From the NCBI RefSeq assembly GCF_003814555.1, contig NZ_RKQN01000001.1, positions 1,280,566 to 1,344,565 of the forward strand: DNA of 64,000 nucleotides. The letters are read 5' to 3'. This stretch comes from Vulcaniibacterium tengchongense (lineage in GTDB: Bacteria > Pseudomonadota > Gammaproteobacteria > Xanthomonadales > Xanthomonadaceae). Of the stretch, positions 50,472-58,271 are shown one piece after another. The notes beneath the pieces are model-generated. The model made no database searches, was not told the DNA's origin, and worked only from the letters and a program-made list of their open reading frames with translations. Position 1 is the stretch's first letter. Each line of letters begins with the position of its first letter. Made by a program: the position numbers and the translations under genes.

Positions 50472-51389
50472 TCAGTCGCGGACGTAATGCCCGCGCGCCG
50501 GATCCCAGCGCAGCGCGGCGGCGGGGGTATCGGCCGTGACCGGGTGCAGGCGCAAGCGCGGCCACTCGCCGCCGGGGAGCACCCGCATCTCCCAGGCCGC
50601 ACGCGACTCCGGGTGCTGGCGGGTGCCGTCCTCGTTCCATTCGCCGCCGAACATCTGGAAGCGGCTTCGCGCATAGCAGGCCACCGGCACCAGCCGGCCG
50701 TCGCGCGGTTCCAGCAGCACCTCGCCGTGGAAGCCGCCGCCGCCGCCGGCATAGCCTTCGGACCGCCGGACCGACGCCGCCAGCACGCGGTGTTGCGGCG
50801 ACAGGCGCCGCCAGCGGAATTCGCCGGCGATGTCGGGATAGCCGCCCGCGGAATCCAGCTCGCCGCCTGCTTCCGGGTCGACGCAAGGCACGACGGCCCC
50901 GGCGCCGTCGGCAACCGCCGCGGCGGCGGTGCCCTCGGTCGGATCCGCCGTCTCGGCCAGGATGCGCACCGTCGGCAACGCGCCCTCGCCGGCGCCCTCG
51001 CGCCAGCCCAGCAGCGCGACCCGCGCGACCGACGGCTCCGGGCCCTGCTCCCGCAACGCATACGCATTGGCGTCCACGGCGACCACCGCCGCCTGCCGCG
51101 CGACCAGCACCCATTCCCCGTCGCCGCCCGCGACCGGATGCAGTTCGCCGACGGCGAAGTCGCCGAGCAGTTGCGTCGCGAGCAGGTCGGGGTCCAGCCC
51201 CGGCGGCGGCGCAGGCCGCGGGGTCTCGCGGTCGTGCAGCCCGGCCGTCGCCGCGGCGCCCCGGCGCCCGCACCGGCCGACCTCGTCGATCGAGGCCGCA
51301 ACGCACTCCTCCGCGGCAAGCGCCGGGCCGGCGACGGCGGCCAGCAGCGCCGCCGCCAGCAACGACGCGAAACGATCACGGCACCGCAT
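50472..51389 (-). CDS. Exported protein of unknown function
   Basis: 305 residues with a signal peptide (about 1-26, ending ALA). Three or four cysteines (CVAAS, GRCGRR, VPCVDP, ACYARS) may form disulphides. Sequence blocks such as FRWRRLSPQHRVLAAS and HPVTADTPAAALRWDP show no domain I recognise. It overlaps the upstream gene by 14 bases, so the two are co-translated. It is the last gene of a hisS-lyase-secreted-protein run on the minus strand. Confidence 0.7.
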   Translation of the reverse strand: MRCRDRFASLLAAALLAAVAGPALAAEECVAASIDEVGRCGRRGAAATAGLHDRETPRPAPPPGLDPDLLATQLLGDFAVGELHPVAGGDGEWVLVARQAAVVAVDANAYALREQGPEPSVARVALLGWREGAGEGALPTVRILAETADPTEGTAAAAVADGAGAVVPCVDPEAGGELDSAGGYPDIAGEFRWRRLSPQHRVLAASVRRSEGYAGGGGGFHGEVLLEPRDGRLVPVACYARSRFQMFGGEWNEDGTRQHPESRAAWEMRVLPGGEWPRLRLHPVTADTPAAALRWDPARGHYVRD

Positions 51390-52314
51390 CGCTCGCCCTC
51401 CACTCGCGGCCGTCCGCCAGGATCAGCCGGTAGCGCGCCTCGCGATCCCAGCGCCGCAGCCATTCGCCCGCCGCCGCCGGATCGGCCAGGCGCAGGTAGC
51501 CGAGCGCCAGCGCGCGCTCGCCGCGCTCCAGGAACAGCCGCCCGAGCTCCAGGCTGAGTTCGCGCATCGCGGCGCGGTCCTCTTCGCCGGCGCCGCCCGC
51601 GTACAGCCCATCCAGCGCAAGCGGGATGTAGCGGCCGGTGCCGGCGCTGCTGAAGTGGCGCTTGTGCAGCTCCAGCATGCGCAGCCAGTCGCGCGCCGAG
51701 CCGCGCCGCAGCAGGGCGTACACCACGCCGTCGTGGACGCGGCCGGCATCCGGGTTCAGCGTGAGGATCAGTTCGGCCGCGCTGCGCACGTCGTGCCCCC
51801 GGGTCGAATCGCAAGCTTCGCCGTCGGCCAGCACGTACAGCGCGAGCGCCCGCTCCGGGTCGCGCTCGACGCCGCGTCCCTGCGCGTACAGCCCCGCCAG
51901 GCAGGCGCGCGCCTGCGCGACCATGCCCGCGTTGCCCCACCGCTCCGCTTCGCGCAGCAGGCGCGCCGCGTCGCGATCGCGCCCCTGCGCCATCCGGCAT
52001 CGCCCCAGCTGGAGCGAAGCGAAGCCCTTGACGTCGCTGCCCGGCGCGGGTCGCGCCGGCAGATCGCGCAGCCGCTCCAGCGCCTCGCGCAGGTCCGGCT
52101 CGGCGCGCGCGCAGTTGTCCGCGCCGAAATCGACGCCTTGGCCGAGGAGCGCGTGGGCGCGGGAGAAGGCCGCTTGCGCCCGTACCACGGGCTCGGACAA
52201 GCCGCGCGACTCCTCGCGGACACGGAGCACGGCCTCGGCCGCGGATTCGCGTTCGCCGGCCTGCGCCGTCGCCGCCGCGCAAAGCAGGGCCAGCAACCCC
52301 TCACGCCATCGCAT
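51376..52314 (-). CDS. Exported helical-repeat (Sel1/TPR-like) protein
   Basis: 312 residues behind a strong AGGAGG site at good distance from ATG 52314. It has a signal peptide (about 1-19, AQA). The body has repeated helix pairs, and ACLAGLYAQGRGVERDPERALALYVLA is the form of a Sel1 repeat (quoted in part). Such proteins act as scaffolds in the periplasm or cell surface. It starts 29 bp after the ammonia-lyase stop and overlaps the next gene. No partner can be named. Confidence 0.72.
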   Translation of the reverse strand: MRWREGLLALLCAAATAQAGERESAAEAVLRVREESRGLSEPVVRAQAAFSRAHALLGQGVDFGADNCARAEPDLREALERLRDLPARPAPGSDVKGFASLQLGRCRMAQGRDRDAARLLREAERWGNAGMVAQARACLAGLYAQGRGVERDPERALALYVLADGEACDSTRGHDVRSAAELILTLNPDAGRVHDGVVYALLRRGSARDWLRMLELHKRHFSSAGTGRYIPLALDGLYAGGAGEEDRAAMRELSLELGRLFLERGERALALGYLRLADPAAAGEWLRRWDREARYRLILADGREWRASDAVP

Positions 52315-52343
52315 CGTTCGGCCTCCTTTCCGGAATCGCCGCA

Positions 52344-54239
52344 TCAGCCGAGGCTGGCGCGCGCGGCTTCGAGCACCTTGCCGCTCGCGACCAGCCGCAC
52401 CGCGGCCGCGACTTCCGCGTCCAGCGCCCTGTCGCGGTCGAGGAACGGGATCTCGGCGCGGATCGCCGCGTGCGCCGCGGCGACCATGCGGCCCGGCTGG
52501 AACGCCGGCGCCGCCGCCAGCTCCTGCCGCAGCCCCTCGACTTCGGCCAGGAAGCCGTCGCGGTCGCCGCCCTCGCCCGCCGGCCCACCGGCGATCTTGC
52601 CGGCGAGCGCGTTCGCGTCGGCGCGCCGCGCCAGGTCGCGCGCGGCGTTGATCATGTCCAGGCGCAGGTCGAGCGCCTGCGCCGCGGTATACAACTCCAG
52701 CGCCAGCACCTTGCCGAGGTCCTCGGCCATCGCCAGCACGTGGCGCGCCTCGTTGGCGCCCATCGAGACGTGGTCCTCGGCGTTCGCGCTGGTCGGAATC
52801 GAATAGACGCTGGCCGGGTGCGCGCGGCTGGCCAGGTCGTTGACGATCGCCGCGGCGGTGTACTGCACGATCATGTGGCCGGACTCGGTCGAATCCTCGT
52901 TGCCGATCAGGAACGCCGGCAGACCGTCGTTGGTGGCCGGGTCGACCAGCTTGTTGAGGCGGCGCTCGGAGATGCTCGCCAGCACCGGGATCGCCGCCTT
53001 CACGTAGCTCATCGCCAGCGCCAGCGGCATGCCGTGGAAATGGCCGGCGGAGATCACCTGCTCCTCGACGTGCTGCTTGCGCGCGTCGGGGAACACGATC
53101 GGGTTGTCGGTCAGCGCGTTGAGCTCGATCTCCAGCACCCGCGCCGCCTGCGCCACCGCGTCGCGCACCGCGCCGTGCACCTGCGGGATGCAGCGCAGCG
53201 AGTAGCTGTCCTGCGGCTGGTGCTTCTTGCCGCCGCGGAACGGACGGAAGCGCCGGTAGAACTTCTCGCGGCCGTGGCGCTGGCCGAACGGCACCCAGTC
53301 CCAGCCGATGTCGAAGCGCAGCGCCTGCGCCTCCGGCGTGTCCCAGCTGGACGGCAGCCACGGACGGAAGCGCGGCACCAGGTGGTACGGGATGTCGGCC
53401 AGGGTGGAGCCGGCGAGCATGCGGCGCAGGTTCGCCGCCACCTGCACCTGGCCCGGGTGCGGGCGCAGCGCGTGCACTTCCTCGGCGAACGCGCCGAGGC
53501 GGCCGGCGAAGGCGTCGAGGGTCATCGCCGCGGCGAGGTCGGCGGTGTCGAGCAGGTCCTCCAGCCTGGCCAGCGCGAGCACGCCGCAGGCCAGCATCTG
53601 CGCGGTGCCGTTGTTCAGCGCCAGGCCTTCCTTGTACGACAGCGTCACCGGCGCCAGGCCGGCGCGGCGCAGCGCCTCGCCGCCGGGCAGGCGCTGGCCC
53701 TGGTGGAAGGCTTCGCCGCCGCCGAGCAGCACGAGGGCCAGGTGCGACAGCGGCGCCAGGTCGCCGGAGGCGCCGACCGAGCCGAGCTGCGGCACCACCG
53801 GCACCACGCCGGCGTTGAGCAGCGCGGTCAGCGCCTGCAGGGTCTCGACGCGAATGCCCGAATGCCCGCGCATCAGCGTGTTGATGCGGATGCACAGCAT
53901 CGCCCGCACGATCTCCGGCGCGAACGGCTCGCCGACGCAGACCGCGTGGGTCTCGATCAGGTTGCGCTGCAGTTCCGCGTGCAGGCTTCCGGCCGATGGC
54001 CGCGCGCCCGGCAGCTCCCCGCGCAGCCGATGCGCGCCGAGCAGGCGGTCGGCGTTGCTGCCGAAGCCGGTGGAGACCCCGTAGATCGGTTCTTCGCGCC
54101 GCACCTGCTCGGCCAGGAACTCGGCCGCGCGCGCCACCGCGGGCAGTTGCGCGGCGTCCAGTTCCACCTGCGCGCCGTAGGCCACGTCCACCAGTTGCGC
54201 GCGGGTCAGCGAGCGGCCGTCGAGTCGGATCGGTTTCAT
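52344..54239 (-). CDS. Histidine/aromatic amino-acid ammonia-lyase with internal insertion
   Basis: 631 residues, against about 510 for bacterial HAL. The MIO cofactor triad is Ala157-Ser158-Gly159 in GSVGASGDLAPLSH. GVSTGFG, YKEGLALNNGT, QDSYSLRCIPQVHGA and SANAEDHVSMG are family blocks. The substrate-selectivity pair is Thr97-His98, close to the Ser-His of histidine lyases rather than Phe-Leu or His-Leu of aromatic lyases. About 60 extra, Arg/Pro/Trp-rich residues lie between LRRMLAG and QDSYSLRC (about 282-342), and a smaller insertion follows GFGSN. No hutU, hutI or hutG is present. It begins 29 bp after hisS. Urocanate or a cinnamate-like product is possible. Confidence 0.85.
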   Translation of the reverse strand: MKPIRLDGRSLTRAQLVDVAYGAQVELDAAQLPAVARAAEFLAEQVRREEPIYGVSTGFGSNADRLLGAHRLRGELPGARPSAGSLHAELQRNLIETHAVCVGEPFAPEIVRAMLCIRINTLMRGHSGIRVETLQALTALLNAGVVPVVPQLGSVGASGDLAPLSHLALVLLGGGEAFHQGQRLPGGEALRRAGLAPVTLSYKEGLALNNGTAQMLACGVLALARLEDLLDTADLAAAMTLDAFAGRLGAFAEEVHALRPHPGQVQVAANLRRMLAGSTLADIPYHLVPRFRPWLPSSWDTPEAQALRFDIGWDWVPFGQRHGREKFYRRFRPFRGGKKHQPQDSYSLRCIPQVHGAVRDAVAQAARVLEIELNALTDNPIVFPDARKQHVEEQVISAGHFHGMPLALAMSYVKAAIPVLASISERRLNKLVDPATNDGLPAFLIGNEDSTESGHMIVQYTAAAIVNDLASRAHPASVYSIPTSANAEDHVSMGANEARHVLAMAEDLGKVLALELYTAAQALDLRLDMINAARDLARRADANALAGKIAGGPAGEGGDRDGFLAEVEGLRQELAAAPAFQPGRMVAAAHAAIRAEIPFLDRDRALDAEVAAAVRLVASGKVLEAARASLG

Positions 54240-54268
54240 GTCGTTCTTTCGTGGTATGGGTTGCCGCT

Positions 54269-55657
54269 TCAGCGCTTCGGCAACGCGCGCGCCTGCTCCA
54301 GCTCCACCTTCAGGGCGCCGGCCAGCTCTTCGCGCGCGAGCTCGAACTGCTCCTCGCGCGCCAGGTCCTTGACCGCGACCACGCCGCGCGCGCGCTCGTC
54401 CTCGCCGGCCAGGACCACGAAGCGGATGCCCGCGCGCGCCGCGTACTGGAACTGCTTGCCGAGCTTGCGCGGCTCCATCTGCACCTCGGTGTTGATGCCG
54501 GCCGCGCGCAGGCGGCGGGCGATCTCCAGCGCGTCGGGCAGCGAGCCCTCGTCCATCAGCGCGACCATCGCCTGCACCGTGCTTTCGGCGGCGCCGACCA
54601 GCCCGGCCTCGCGCAGCTGCCAGAACAGCCGGGTCAGGCCGATCGAGATGCCCACGCCGGGCAGCTTCGACTTGGTGTAGTGGCTGGCCAGGTCGTCGTA
54701 GCGCCCGCCGGAGCAGATCGAGCCGATCTGCGGGTAGTCGTTCAGCGTGGTCTCGTAGACCGTGCCGGTGTAGTAGTCCAGGCCGCGCGCGATCGAGAAG
54801 TTCAGCGCGTAGGCGGACTCGGGCACGCCGAGCGCGCGGACCAGCTCCAGCACCTCGCGCAGTTCGGCCGCGCCTTCGCGCAGGGCCTGGTTGTCGCCGG
54901 CGAGCGCGTCGAGCCGCGCCAGGGCGTCGGCGTGCGAGGTCGAACGCACCTTGACGAAATCGAGGATCCTCGCGACCGCGTCCGCGGACAGGCCGAAACC
55001 CTCGCCGGCGAGGGTCTGCCGCACGTAGTCCTCGCCGCGCTTGTCGAGCTTGTCCACCTCGCGCAGCACCAGCGCCTGCAGCGCCGGCTCGGCCACGCCC
55101 TGGGCCTGGAAGAAGCCGCGCATCAGCTTGCGGTTGTTGAGCTGGATGGTGAACGCGCCGATGTCGAGCTCGGAGAACACCGCGTGGATCACCGCCGGCA
55201 GCTCGGCGTCGAAGCGGGTCGACAGCGCGTCCTTGCCGATCACGTCGATGTCGCACTGGTAGAACTCGCGGAAGCGGCCGCGCTGCTGGCGCTCGCCGCG
55301 GTACACGCGCTGCATCTGGTAGCGGCGGAACGGGAACGCCAGCTCGTGCTCGTGCTCGGCGACGTAGCGCGCCAGCGGCACGGTCAGGTCGAAGCGCAAC
55401 GCCAGTTCCGGCGGGCCGCCCTCGCCCTGCGCGGCCTTCTCCAGCGCGCCGGTGGACTGGACGAAATACACCTGGCGCTCGGTCTCGCCGCCGGTCTTGG
55501 TCAGCAGGACCTCGGACAGCTCCATCACCGGCGTTTCCACCGGCAGGAAGCCGAAACGTTCGAAGTTGCGCCGGATCGTGTCCAGCATGCGCTGGAAGGC
55601 GATCTGGTCGGCGGGCAGCAATTCCAGGACCCCGGGCGGGGTGCGCGGCTTGATCAA
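54269..55657 (-). CDS. hisS: Histidyl-tRNA synthetase
   Basis: 462 residues from TTG 55657, with GGAG about 8 bases upstream; the longer frame adds residues unlike the family. Class II motifs are seen: [15 protein letters not shown], the motif-2 loop [23 protein letters not shown] (in parts), [13 protein letters not shown], and a C-terminal anticodon domain. It is longer than the E. coli enzyme and has the insertion pattern of the long/eukaryote-like HisRS group. It is first in a four-gene run with the ammonia-lyase. Confidence 0.93.
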   Translation of the reverse strand: MIKPRTPPGVLELLPADQIAFQRMLDTIRRNFERFGFLPVETPVMELSEVLLTKTGGETERQVYFVQSTGALEKAAQGEGGPPELALRFDLTVPLARYVAEHEHELAFPFRRYQMQRVYRGERQQRGRFREFYQCDIDVIGKDALSTRFDAELPAVIHAVFSELDIGAFTIQLNNRKLMRGFFQAQGVAEPALQALVLREVDKLDKRGEDYVRQTLAGEGFGLSADAVARILDFVKVRSTSHADALARLDALAGDNQALREGAAELREVLELVRALGVPESAYALNFSIARGLDYYTGTVYETTLNDYPQIGSICSGGRYDDLASHYTKSKLPGVGISIGLTRLFWQLREAGLVGAAESTVQAMVALMDEGSLPDALEIARRLRAAGINTEVQMEPRKLGKQFQYAARAGIRFVVLAGEDERARGVVAVKDLAREEQFELAREELAGALKVELEQARALPKR

Positions 55658-55771
55658 GCGGGGACTCCGGTACGGCGGGCCGCGCTGCGGCCCGATGCGG
55701 TGACAACCGCTACAGTGTAGCCGCAGCGTCCATTCCGGCCCCATCGCAAGCGAACGGATGCACGCGCCCTC

Positions 55772-55801
55772 TTGCGCATGCCGCGGTCGACTGACTAGAA
55801 T
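55772..55801 (+). promoter_or_regulatory. Promoter of tRNA-Pro
   Basis: TTGCGC (55772-55777) and TAGAAT (55796-55801) are 18 bp apart, ending 12 bp before the mature tRNA end. Good sigma-70 form. Confidence 0.65.
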
Positions 55802-55813
55802 TTGCGGCTCAGT

Positions 55814-55890
55814 CGGGGTGTAGCTCAGCCTGGTAGAGCGCTACGTTCGGGACGTAGAAGTCGCAGGTTCAAATCCTGTCTCCCCGACCA
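55814..55890 (+). tRNA. tRNA-Pro (anticodon CGG)
   Basis: 77 nt with encoded CCA. The acceptor arm CGGGG pairs with CCCCG before ACCA; the D arm holds AGCCTGGTA; the anticodon stem CTACG/CGTAG encloses TTCGGGA with anticodon CGG; the T arm is AGGTTCAAATCCT. The first base C1 is typical of tRNA-Pro. It reads CCG, a frequent codon in this GC-rich genome. Confidence 0.97.
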
Positions 55891-55936
55891 ACCCATTCGC
55901 ACCGTCGATCGCCCAAGCGGTCGATGGCGGCATCCG

Positions 55937-55965
55937 AAACCGGCGCCCAGGCGCCGGTTTTTTTT
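55937..55965 (+). terminator. Rho-independent terminator after tRNA-Pro
   Basis: A perfect 10-bp stem AAACCGGCGC / GCGCCGGTTT with a CCAG loop is followed by five more T residues. Confidence 0.92.
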
Positions 55966-56183
55966 CGCCCTTCGCCCTCCCGCTGCTCTCGCGCGGCGCC
56001 CGCCCCGCCTGCTTGTCGTTCGTCGCGATCTTCGCGCCGTTCCGCCCATCGCACGGCGAGGCGCGAGCGATCCATCCCGCCCCCCCGAAGCCGACCCGGC
56101 ACCGGCCAGGCAGCATTCCATTTATGTAGGCACCGGGCCGTACTCCGGGTTTCTGGCATGGTCTTTGCGTACGATCACCTCGC

Positions 56184-56207
56184 AAAGTGTGATATTTTTC
56201 TCACTTT
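56184..56207 (+). promoter_or_regulatory. Inverted repeat in the pga promoter region
   Basis: AAAGTG (56184-56189) and CACTTT (56202-56207) are perfectly inverted around a 12-base T-rich centre, 32 bp before pgaA. This is the most AT-rich spot in the area and a likely promoter/operator zone. No exact -35/-10 pair is certain; TTGCGT at 56165 and TGTGAT at 56188 are 17 bp apart. Confidence 0.45.
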
Positions 56208-56239
56208 AACGATTCCTTTCCGGAACACGGATCGTCTCC

Positions 56240-58270
56240 ATGCCCGCTCCCCCACGTCTCGCCCTGCCCCTGGCCGTCGCCCTGGGGCTGGCCTCCGCGC
56301 CGAGCGCAGCCGCCGAACCTGCTGCCGCGCCGTCCCTGCAGCAGATCCAAGCCCTCCGCGCGGAACGCGACTGGCTGGGCGCGCTGGCGCTGGTCGAGCG
56401 CGCGCGCGCCGCGCGCCCGGACGACGCCGAGCTCTACCGCGTGCGGACCCTCACCCTGCTGGACATCGGCGCCAGCTACCGCGCCTGGACGCTGTACCGC
56501 GCCCGGCCGGAGCTGTTCGACGACGCGCAGGCGCGGCGCCTGGAGTCGGCGCGCCTGGCCCGGCTGATCGCCTGGGGCGGGCTGTACGCCGAGAGCGACG
56601 AGGCGCGCGCGCAGGAGACGGGCCTGGCCCGGCAGGCCCTCGACGAGTACCAGGGCAAGCGCGGCGCCGGCGAGCGCCACGCCGACCTGCGCACCCGTTT
56701 CGACGAACTGGTGCTGCTCAACCGGACCGAGCGCCACGCCGAGGCGATCGCGGGCTACCGCGCCCTGCAGGCGGAAGGCGTCGAGGTGCCGCCGTACGCG
56801 CTGGCGCGGGTCGCCGAATCGCTGCTGGCCGAGCGCCACCCGGACGAGGCGGCGAGGCTGCTCGAGCGGGTGTCGCGCGAGTATCCGGAAGACTGGGACG
56901 CCCGGCTGCTGCTGGCCTACGCCTATTCCGAAGGCGAGAACTTCGCCGCCGCCGAGGCGCATCTGGAACAGCTGCGCGCGCAGGAGCCGCCGTTCCTGCG
57001 CGCCCCCGGCGCGCGACTGAGCCATCCGAACCAGCGCCGCTACGACGTCGACAGCAACCTGGCCCTGCTGCACCTGTACGGCCAGGACACCGCCGGCGCG
57101 CAGGCACAGCTCGAGGCCATGGCCGCGCTCGGCCCGAACAATGCCGGGCTGCAGGCCTACGTCGGCGAGGTCTACCGCGCGCGCGGCTGGAGCGAACGCG
57201 CGCTCGAACGCTTCCGCATCGCCTCGACCCTGGAGCCGGAGCACGTCGGGGCCCGGCTCGGCCAGATCGGCGCGTTGCTCGACCTGGACCGCGTCGACCT
57301 GGCCCGTCCGCTGCACGACCGGCTGCTGGCCACGCGCCCCGGCAACGTCCAGGTGCGGCGGATGGCGGAAGGCTGGGACAGCCGGGTCGGCTGGCAATGG
57401 CAGTTCGACGCCGCCACCGGCCGCAGCGACGGCGACGCCTCGCCGTTCGGCAGCCGCGACGGCGAATACCGTCTCGCGGTCCAGAGCCCGCTGCTGGCGG
57501 ACCGCTGGCGCCTGACCGCGTCGACGCAGGACGCCTGGGCCGACTACGAGGATGCGCGCGTGCACGACCGCCGCGCCGGCGCCGGTGTCTCGTACGCGTT
57601 CGACCGGCTGCAGGCCGAGGCCGGGGTGGAGCGCGCGCTGGACGACTGGGCGAGCGACGACACCGGCTACTACCTGACCGCGCGCTGGCGCCTCGCCGAC
57701 GCCTGGAGCGCCCGCGCAGGCTGGCATGCCCTGACTCCCGACGCCTCGCTGCAGGCGCGCCGCGCCGGCATCACCGCCGACGGCCTGAGCGTGGGCGTGA
57801 GCTGGCGGCCATCGGACCACGCCCTGCTCGACGCGGGCTACCGGCAGCTGCGCTACGACGACGGAAACCGACGCGATGCGTTCACGATCGACGCCGAACG
57901 TCGGTTCCTGACCCGGCCGCACCTGCGGGTGGACGGCCTTGCCGGCCTCTACGCCAGCCGCGGCAGCGACGACGACGTGCCCTACTTCAATCCGAGCCGG
58001 GACGCTTCGCTGCGGCTCGGCGCGCGCCTGGACCACATCGCCTGGCGCCGCTACGACCGCCACCTGCGCCAGCGCGTGACGGTCGCCGCCGGCCCGTACC
58101 GGCAGGAGGGTTACGGCAGCGCCTGGGTGCCGGAACTGCGTTACGAGCACGAATGGAAGTTCGGCGTCGGCCGGGTGCTGCAGTACGGGGTGAGCTGGTC
58201 GCGGCCGGTGTACGACGGCGCGCGCGAGCGGCGCCTGGGTTTCGATCTCGCGTTCCGTTGGGGGGAGTGA
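56240..58270 (+). CDS. pgaA: Poly-N-acetylglucosamine export porin PgaA
   Basis: 676 residues with a signal peptide (about 1-24). The N-terminal half is a TPR superhelix (helix pairs such as ALALVERARAARPDDAELYRVRTL, in part), which binds partly deacetylated polymer and PgaB. From about residue 390 the sequence becomes an outer-membrane barrel of alternating strands, ending in LGFDLAFRWGE. The order and context (pgaBCD downstream) make PgaA clear, though sequence is diverged from E. coli. It starts the four-gene operon; one base separates it from pgaB. Confidence 0.92.
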   Translation: MPAPPRLALPLAVALGLASAPSAAAEPAAAPSLQQIQALRAERDWLGALALVERARAARPDDAELYRVRTLTLLDIGASYRAWTLYRARPELFDDAQARRLESARLARLIAWGGLYAESDEARAQETGLARQALDEYQGKRGAGERHADLRTRFDELVLLNRTERHAEAIAGYRALQAEGVEVPPYALARVAESLLAERHPDEAARLLERVSREYPEDWDARLLLAYAYSEGENFAAAEAHLEQLRAQEPPFLRAPGARLSHPNQRRYDVDSNLALLHLYGQDTAGAQAQLEAMAALGPNNAGLQAYVGEVYRARGWSERALERFRIASTLEPEHVGARLGQIGALLDLDRVDLARPLHDRLLATRPGNVQVRRMAEGWDSRVGWQWQFDAATGRSDGDASPFGSRDGEYRLAVQSPLLADRWRLTASTQDAWADYEDARVHDRRAGAGVSYAFDRLQAEAGVERALDDWASDDTGYYLTARWRLADAWSARAGWHALTPDASLQARRAGITADGLSVGVSWRPSDHALLDAGYRQLRYDDGNRRDAFTIDAERRFLTRPHLRVDGLAGLYASRGSDDDVPYFNPSRDASLRLGARLDHIAWRRYDRHLRQRVTVAAGPYRQEGYGSAWVPELRYEHEWKFGVGRVLQYGVSWSRPVYDGARERRLGFDLAFRWGE

Positions 58271-58271
58271 C

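Noticed and set aside
52344-54239. Ammonia-lyase as part of an aryl polyene or xanthomonadin cluster
   Set aside because: No ketosynthase, acyl carrier protein, acyltransferase or other aryl-polyene genes are nearby.
52344-55657. hut histidine-utilisation operon
   Set aside because: Only a HAL-like gene is present; hutU, hutI, hutG and hutC are absent and the lyase has non-standard insertions.
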